Positions 7,183-10,597 of a stretch of DNA of 10,597 nucleotides are shown here, in pieces. The stretch is from JAWXBR01 sp046595995 (lineage in GTDB: Bacteria > Bacteroidota > Ignavibacteria > Kapaibacteriales > Kapaibacteriaceae). Every line of letters starts with the position of its first letter. Within the stretch, counting starts at the first letter, position 1. Location: the NCBI GenBank assembly GCA_046595995.1, contig JBKJNB010000084.1, positions 1 to 10,597 on the forward strand, written 5' to 3'. The position numbers and the translations under genes were made by a program. A model generated the notes under the pieces. It ran no database searches. It saw only the letters and a program-made list of their open reading frames with translations, and was not told the DNA's origin.

Positions 7183-7929
7183 ATGAATATCCTCGTTTGT
7201 ATCTCTCAAGTACCCGACACGGCGTCGAAGATCAGCATTGGTGCCGATGGAAAGAGCATCAACCCTCAGGGCGTGAAGTTTATTCTTAACCCGTACGACG
7301 AGTTCGCTATTGAAGAAGGCCTTCGTCTCAAGGAAAAGTCCTCGGGCACGGTTACAACGCTTACTGTTGGCGGCGAGAGTGGAAAAGAAATTCTCAGAAC
7401 CGCACTTGCGATGGGTTCGGACACGGCAATTCTCGTAAAGGACGACGCCAGGGCAGACTCGTGGGTGGTGGCGTCGAGTATTGCGGAAGCCGCGAAGGAA
7501 CTCGATCCGGACATAATCATTCTCGGACGGCAGTCAATCGACTTCGATTCATTCCAAGTGCCGTCGATGCTTGCGGAAATGTTGGGATGGCCTAATGTGA
7601 GCATGGTTTCGAAGATGACGGTTGAAGGAACGAATGTTTCGTGTGAACGCGATGTCGAAGGCGGACGTGAAGTTGTATCAGCGACACTTCCATGCGTTAT
7701 AAGTGCGCAGAAGGGTTTGAATGATCCGCGCTATCCGAAGCTACCAGACATCATGAAGGCAAAGGCAAAACCAATCACAGAACGTGCCCCCTCGGCGCAG
7801 CAGCCCCGTGTTGCGACATCGGACATGCACCTGCCCGACACCAAGCGTCTTAACAAGATGTTCGGTGAAACAGAAACAGATATTTCAGAAGTCGTGAGAC
7901 TTCTACACGAAGAAGCGAAGGTTATTTGA
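7183..7929 (+). CDS. etfB: Electron transfer flavoprotein subunit beta
   Basis: EtfB binds AMP and pairs with EtfA to form a soluble flavoprotein. That protein takes electrons from acyl-CoA and related dehydrogenases and delivers them to ETF-quinone oxidoreductase. At 248 aa it has the family's normal length. Visible features are the N-terminal MNILVCISQVPDT strand-loop, the nucleotide-binding region around ILGRQSIDFDSFQVPSMLAE (113-132), and the diagnostic beta-subunit signature (about 154-194). In that signature VSCERDVEGG and ATLPCVISAQKGLNDPRYP lead into LPDIMKAKAKP. Whether this is a canonical or an electron-bifurcating ETF cannot be settled by eye. The stop codon TGA shares its last base with the ATG of etfA, implying translational coupling. 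A -7 promoter element ends 4 nt before the ATG and no Shine-Dalgarno fits in between, consistent with leaderless initiation. It starts 50 nt after uvrA, but the local promoter argues for separate transcription. Confidence 0.96.
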   Translation: MNILVCISQVPDTASKISIGADGKSINPQGVKFILNPYDEFAIEEGLRLKEKSSGTVTTLTVGGESGKEILRTALAMGSDTAILVKDDARADSWVVASSIAEAAKELDPDIIILGRQSIDFDSFQVPSMLAEMLGWPNVSMVSKMTVEGTNVSCERDVEGGREVVSATLPCVISAQKGLNDPRYPKLPDIMKAKAKPITERAPSAQQPRVATSDMHLPDTKRLNKMFGETETDISEVVRLLHEEAKVI

Positions 7930-8903
7930 TGAAGGGCATTCTTGTTTTTCTCGAAGGCAAAGACGACGGACTAAAGCGTTCGTCGTATGAGGCTATTACT
8001 GCGGCTCGCGGCATTGCAGGCGGTGCACCGGTTACTGGCGTTATCGTGCATGGTACTGACGCGCAGGTGCAGTCGGCTGGTGCGTACGGACTCACCGCGT
8101 GTGTTAATGCGACGAGCGAAGGTTTGAAACCATTCGCTAATGGACATGTCGCCGCCGCTATTTCAGAGGTCGCGAAATCGACGAACTCCGACATTGTTCT
8201 CATGGCAGCGAATGCAACGGGCAAAGACATTGGCCCGCGCGTTTCTGTTCGGCTCGAAGCCGGTCTGCTTGCAGACTGCATCGAACTTCATGCAGACGGT
8301 GATAGCGTTATAGCTACGCGTCCGGTGTACGCCGGCAAAGCAACAGTGAAAGTAAAAGCAACCACCTCCACGACGGTTGCTACACTGCGTCCGAACGTCT
8401 TCACAGCAAAAAAAGTCGACTCCCCTACCACTGTTAACATTCAGGTGGCAACGCCTGCCGGCGACACCGCAACGCGTTCTTCTGTTGTTACCAGCATGGT
8501 TAAGAACGACGGTTCGGTTGATGTTGCCGAGGCTGACATCATTGTTTCGGGTGGACGTGGTCTTAAAGGACCCGAAAATTTTCATCTGATTGAGAATCTC
8601 GCAAAAGCACTTGGTGCCGCCGTTGGCGCGTCGCGTGCAGTCGTAGACGCTGGATGGCGTCCGCATCGCGAGCAGGTTGGACAAACAGGCAAGACCGTGT
8701 CGCCATCGATGTATGTAGCGTGTGGTATTTCGGGCGCTGTGCAGCACTTGGCTGGCATGTCGACATCGAAGTACATTGTGGCAATCAACAAAGACAAAGA
8801 CGCGCCGATCTTCAAGATGGCGGACTATGGATTAGTTGGTGACGTATTTGAAATCATTCCGAAGTTGACAGAAAAGATTTCTGCAGTTACTGGCAGGAGC
8901 TGA
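7929..8903 (+). CDS. etfA: Electron transfer flavoprotein subunit alpha
   Basis: EtfA is the FAD-binding partner of EtfB. I place the start at the ATG at 7929, overlapping the etfB stop by one base (TGATG), rather than at the TTG one codon earlier. AAGG (7918-7921) lies 7 nt upstream as a likely Shine-Dalgarno. The 324-aa product has the usual length and two-domain layout: an N-terminal domain I (1-190) resembling EtfB, and a C-terminal FAD domain (about 200-324). The FAD domain shows SGGRGLKG (207-214), GASRAVVDAGW (233-243), GQTGKTVSP (251-259), the alpha-subunit signature MYVACGISGAVQH (261-273), and INKDKDAPIF followed by ADYGLVGD. The redox partners (dehydrogenases, ETF-QO) are not in the window. 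It is followed after 7 nt by the bifunctional-nuclease gene, making a three-gene unit. Confidence 0.97.
   Translation: MKGILVFLEGKDDGLKRSSYEAITAARGIAGGAPVTGVIVHGTDAQVQSAGAYGLTACVNATSEGLKPFANGHVAAAISEVAKSTNSDIVLMAANATGKDIGPRVSVRLEAGLLADCIELHADGDSVIATRPVYAGKATVKVKATTSTTVATLRPNVFTAKKVDSPTTVNIQVATPAGDTATRSSVVTSMVKNDGSVDVAEADIIVSGGRGLKGPENFHLIENLAKALGAAVGASRAVVDAGWRPHREQVGQTGKTVSPSMYVACGISGAVQHLAGMSTSKYIVAINKDKDAPIFKMADYGLVGDVFEIIPKLTEKISAVTGRS
8895..8899 (+). promoter_or_regulatory. Shine-Dalgarno for the nuclease-domain gene, inside etfA
   Basis: AGGAG lies in the last codons of etfA, 11 nt before the ATG at 8911. The spacing is slightly long but usable. It contrasts with etfB and the Rieske gene, which have no room for such a site, so the organism seems to use both leaderless and SD-led starts. 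Confidence 0.5.
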
Positions 8904-8910
8904 TCGTTTT

Positions 8911-9546
8911 ATGGACAAGGTTCAAGTAGATATACTCGGTCTTAGCGAGAACCCGAAATCGAAGGGTGCGTACGCGCTTGTCCTTCGTGAAATCGAAGGT
9001 CCGCGCCGTCTCCCAATCGTAATCGGACCCGCAGAGGCGCAGGCCATTGTTACCGAGCTCGAAGGGCATCATCCGCCGCGTCCGATGACGCATGACCTTC
9101 TGAAGAATGTCATCGAAGCGTTGGGGGCGCAACTCCGAGAAATCATCATCACGTCGTTGCATGAAGGAACGTTCTACGCAACGCTTGTTCTTGACTACGG
9201 TGGTCAGGAAATTGATGCACGTCCGAGCGATGCCATTGCTCTCGCCGTACGTTTCGGTGCGCCAATCTTCGTAAGCGAAGATGTGTTAAGTGCCGCCGGC
9301 TTCAGCACTGAAGATTCTGCGGAGGGTGAGAATTTTCCTGAGAGCGATGAAGAAGCTGAAGAGGAAGACGATGAACTCGATGTCTTTCGCAAGCAACCCG
9401 AGGTAGAGAAGACAGAAGAAGTGACCACCGAGAACATGAACTACCGTCAGCGGCTCGAAAAAGAATTGCTTCAAGCAGTTACGTCTGAGGATTACGAAAA
9501 AGCAGCGAAGCTGCGCGACGAACTCACACACCTAACAGACGACTAA
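8911..9546 (+). CDS. Bifunctional nuclease-domain (DUF151) protein with C-terminal UVR motif
   Basis: This 211-aa cytoplasmic protein has three parts. Residues 1-130 form the bifunctional nuclease (BFN/DUF151) domain, seen from VDILGLSENPKSKGAYALVL, RRLPIVIGPAEAQAI (33-47), RPMTHDLLKNVIEALGA (57-73) and the hallmark DARPSDAIALAVRFGAPIFV (102-121). Plant and bacterial members have reported RNase/DNase activity, but the in vivo role is poorly known. Residues 133-175 are a strongly acidic, probably disordered linker. Residues 178-208 match a UvrB/UvrC (UVR) coiled-coil motif: RLEKELLQAVTSEDYEKAAK followed by LRDELTHL. In UvrB and UvrC that motif mediates their mutual contact, so this protein may bind a UVR partner; that is inference. 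It lies 7 nt after etfA and is almost certainly in the same transcript. From memory, ETF-nuclease adjacency recurs in Bacteroidota, but I cannot verify that here. Confidence 0.92.
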   Translation: MDKVQVDILGLSENPKSKGAYALVLREIEGPRRLPIVIGPAEAQAIVTELEGHHPPRPMTHDLLKNVIEALGAQLREIIITSLHEGTFYATLVLDYGGQEIDARPSDAIALAVRFGAPIFVSEDVLSAAGFSTEDSAEGENFPESDEEAEEEDDELDVFRKQPEVEKTEEVTTENMNYRQRLEKELLQAVTSEDYEKAAKLRDELTHLTDD

Positions 9547-9557
9547 CGCTACGTTCG

Positions 9558-9565
9558 TATCTTTG
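9558..9565 (+). promoter_or_regulatory. -7 promoter element before the tRNA gene
   Basis: TATCTTTG exactly matches TAnnTTTG and is identical to the etfB element. It ends 7 nt before the first base of the mature tRNA, so the predicted 5' leader is only a few nucleotides. No TTTG is seen at the -33 position. The element lies within the 26-nt gap after the nuclease-domain gene, showing that the tRNA need not depend on the upstream operon. Confidence 0.6.
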
Positions 9566-9572
9566 CGGCCTT

Positions 9573-9646
9573 GCCGGAGTAGCTCAGGTGGTTAGAGCAA
9601 TGGAATCATAATCCATGTGTCGGGGGTTCAAGTCCCTCCTCCGGTA
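9573..9646 (+). tRNA. tRNA with anticodon CAT, probably elongator Met
   Basis: A full cloverleaf can be drawn. The acceptor stem is GCCGGAG with CTCCGGT, with a G-U pair at 1-72. The D stem is GCTC/GAGC, and the anticodon stem ATGGA/TCCAT encloses the loop ATCATAA (anticodon CAT at 9607-9609). A 5-nt variable loop follows, then T stem GGGGG/CCCTC around TTCAAGT, and discriminator A9646. No CCA is encoded. Initiator identity is unlikely: the 1-72 bases pair, the D stem has C11-G24, and the anticodon stem lacks three G-C pairs. The remaining ambiguity is elongator Met versus the lysidine-modified Ile tRNA, which share the CAT anticodon. The TTCATAATC-like context favours Met. It ends 4 nt before the convergent methyltransferase gene. 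Confidence 0.9.
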
Positions 9647-9650
9647 CTTA

Positions 9651-10214
9651 TTACATCGAGTGTCCGCCACCCCTAGTGGCTTCACTCAACGCCCGTTCTT
9701 CGGCGGGGATGCGTACCAGTAACAAGATCACGGCGTTGATAATTGTGGCAAGCATCGCTGTTATCCAGCATCCGAATGCCAGTGGTATTAACGCAAGTTC
9801 GATGCACACAATTACGTAATTCGGATGCCTCAGCCACCGGTAGGGTCCGGCCGTAACGCGCTTCATTCCGGGCCACACGACAATGCGCGTATTCCACGAC
9901 TCACCAAGCGTTGCAATTGTCCAATAGCGAATGCCCTGTAGTACAATTCCAAACATCACGGCAAGGGGCCACCAGGGGGCAACCTGTCTATGCAGGAAAA
10001 TGGTCTCGGCATACATGCCGATAATCCATAGCGTGTGTAGCGCAGCAAACATCCAAAAGTGATCTGCGCCATACTCCACACCTCCGCGCGCAATTGCGCG
10101 TTCACGGTTACGCATCGAGATTGCTAGTTCGATCATGCGTTGTGCGCTTAATGTAAGCGTTACAACAAACAGTGCAATGCTCACGCTGTGCCCGTAGTTA
10201 AATCTTTCATGCAA
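9651..10214 (-). CDS. ICMT-family membrane methyltransferase paired with type III PKS
   Basis: This 187-aa integral membrane protein belongs to the isoprenylcysteine carboxyl methyltransferase/phospholipid methyltransferase-like group, which uses S-adenosylmethionine. About five hydrophobic segments are visible (near 11-30, 53-70, 83-101, 133-150 and 152-168). The family core is present: LGESWNTRIVVWPG (103-116), GPYRWLRHPNYV (123-134), and RIPAEERAL (168-176), whose basic/acidic residues help bind the cofactor. It lies directly downstream of a type III polyketide synthase. In Bacillus the equivalent partner BpsB O-methylates alkylpyrones, so methyl-ether formation on a polyketide is the likely role, by inference. 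The start is uncertain. The TTG at 10214 overlaps the PKS stop by 8 bp, while a GTG at 10184 would also keep the first membrane segment. An ATG at 10210 is out of frame. The stop codon lies 4 nt from the tRNA 3' end. Confidence 0.9.
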   Translation of the reverse strand: MHERFNYGHSVSIALFVVTLTLSAQRMIELAISMRNRERAIARGGVEYGADHFWMFAALHTLWIIGMYAETIFLHRQVAPWWPLAVMFGIVLQGIRYWTIATLGESWNTRIVVWPGMKRVTAGPYRWLRHPNYVIVCIELALIPLAFGCWITAMLATIINAVILLLVRIPAEERALSEATRGGGHSM

Positions 10215-10597
10215 CCTCGAGTAGTAGTTGTTCTGCGCTAAAGCCTGGTCCGAGTGACGACATCATAGCGTACTTCGACGTCCATTTGAATTCTGGGTCT
10301 TTCAACATTCGTTCGAGGACAAACAACACGGTTGCACTCGACATGTTGCCATAGTCACGCAGAACCTCGATAGCGTAGCCAAACGTCTCGATAGGTACAC
10401 GTAACGCTTCTGCATAAGCCGCCATCACTTTAGCGCCGCCGGGATGAGTTACGTAGTCGCCGATATCGTTCCTCGATATGTGCCAATGTGTACATGCATC
10501 ATCAACCACCCGTTCAATGTGCTCCACAACAAATGCAGGGATATCGCGAGAGAAGCGCACCGCGAAGCCCGCGTCTTGAATATCCCAGCCCATGATG
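10207..10597 (-). CDS. Type III polyketide synthase (chalcone synthase-like), C-terminal part
   Basis: Only the last 130 or so codons are in the window. The frame stays open past the ATG at 10593 to the right edge, and MGWDIQDAGF is an internal motif of the family rather than a start. Type III PKSs are homodimeric thiolases that extend an acyl-CoA starter with malonyl-CoA at a single Cys-His-Asn site. Numbering from the Met at 10593, the catalytic His is H50 in THPGGAKVM and the catalytic Asn is N83 in GNMSSATVLFVLE. The GPGFSAEQLLLE strand near the C-terminus is also typical. The catalytic Cys lies outside the window. The adjacent ICMT-type methyltransferase points to alkylpyrone or alkylresorcinol products, like Bacillus BpsA, rather than flavonoid-type ones, but chain length and ring type cannot be read here. 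The promoter and any further cluster genes lie to the right. Confidence 0.95.
   Translation of the reverse strand, partial: IMGWDIQDAGFAVRFSRDIPAFVVEHIERVVDDACTHWHISRNDIGDYVTHPGGAKVMAAYAEALRVPIETFGYAIEVLRDYGNMSSATVLFVLERMLKDPEFKWTSKYAMMSSLGPGFSAEQLLLEVA

Noticed and set aside
8163..8747. A 194-codon antisense open frame inside etfA.
   Set aside because: It mirrors conserved EtfA codons and has no family resemblance or start signal.
9573..9660. tRNA 3' end as a possible integration (att) site with a mobile element to its right.
   Set aside because: No repeat of the tRNA 3' end, no integrase and no composition shift is visible in the window.

Overview
The window looks like a chromosomal stretch from a bacterium of the Bacteroidota/Chlorobiota (FCB) type, with G+C near half by eye. 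The main clue is promoter style. The octamer TAnnTTTG, the -7 element of Bacteroidota primary-sigma promoters, occurs exactly only three times on the two strands in a by-eye scan. All three copies lie 4-7 nt before a gene start: the Rieske oxygenase, etfB and a tRNA. The GATGxGKS Walker A of FtsK and the 'YHGRRFD...MPEF' type of Rieske protein fit the same group. Placement at phylum level is inference; a Kapabacteria-like lineage is one possibility.

Layout, left to right. (1) The window opens inside ftsK (+): a proline-rich linker followed by the complete DNA-translocase motor. (2) A predicted lipoprotein with beta-propeller-like strands (+, 1889-2962) follows; its 3' end overlaps by 20 bp that of (3) a stand-alone Rieske non-heme iron oxygenase (-, 2943-4106). 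(4) A 116-bp divergent intergenic region separates the oxygenase from uvrA. It holds three helically phased TGCAGA repeats and a two-copy 8-bp repeat just upstream of the oxygenase promoter. (5) A complete uvrA (+, 4223-7132) follows. (6) A tight block etfB-etfA-bifunctional nuclease (+, 7183-9546) comes next. Its first gene sits directly on a -7 element, so the mRNA is probably leaderless. (7) A tRNA with anticodon CAT (probably elongator Met) follows, with its own promoter. (8) On the minus strand, running in from the right edge, lie the C-terminal third of a type III polyketide synthase and an overlapping ICMT-type membrane methyltransferase.

How the genes work together. EtfB and EtfA form the FAD/AMP electron-transfer flavoprotein that links acyl-CoA-type dehydrogenases to the quinone pool. 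The nuclease-domain protein with a C-terminal UVR motif is apparently co-transcribed with them. UvrA is the damage sensor of nucleotide excision repair, and FtsK handles chromosome segregation at division. The type III PKS and ICMT methyltransferase form the gene pair known from Bacillus (bpsA-bpsB), which makes alkylpyrones/alkylresorcinols and O-methylates them, so this is the small secondary-metabolite part of the window. Most of the rest is housekeeping. I see no mobile element, CRISPR array or defence island, and no gap over 300 bases without a gene. The parts most worth a second look are the leaderless -7 promoters, the phased repeats upstream of the lone oxygenase, and the truncated PKS/methyltransferase pair.
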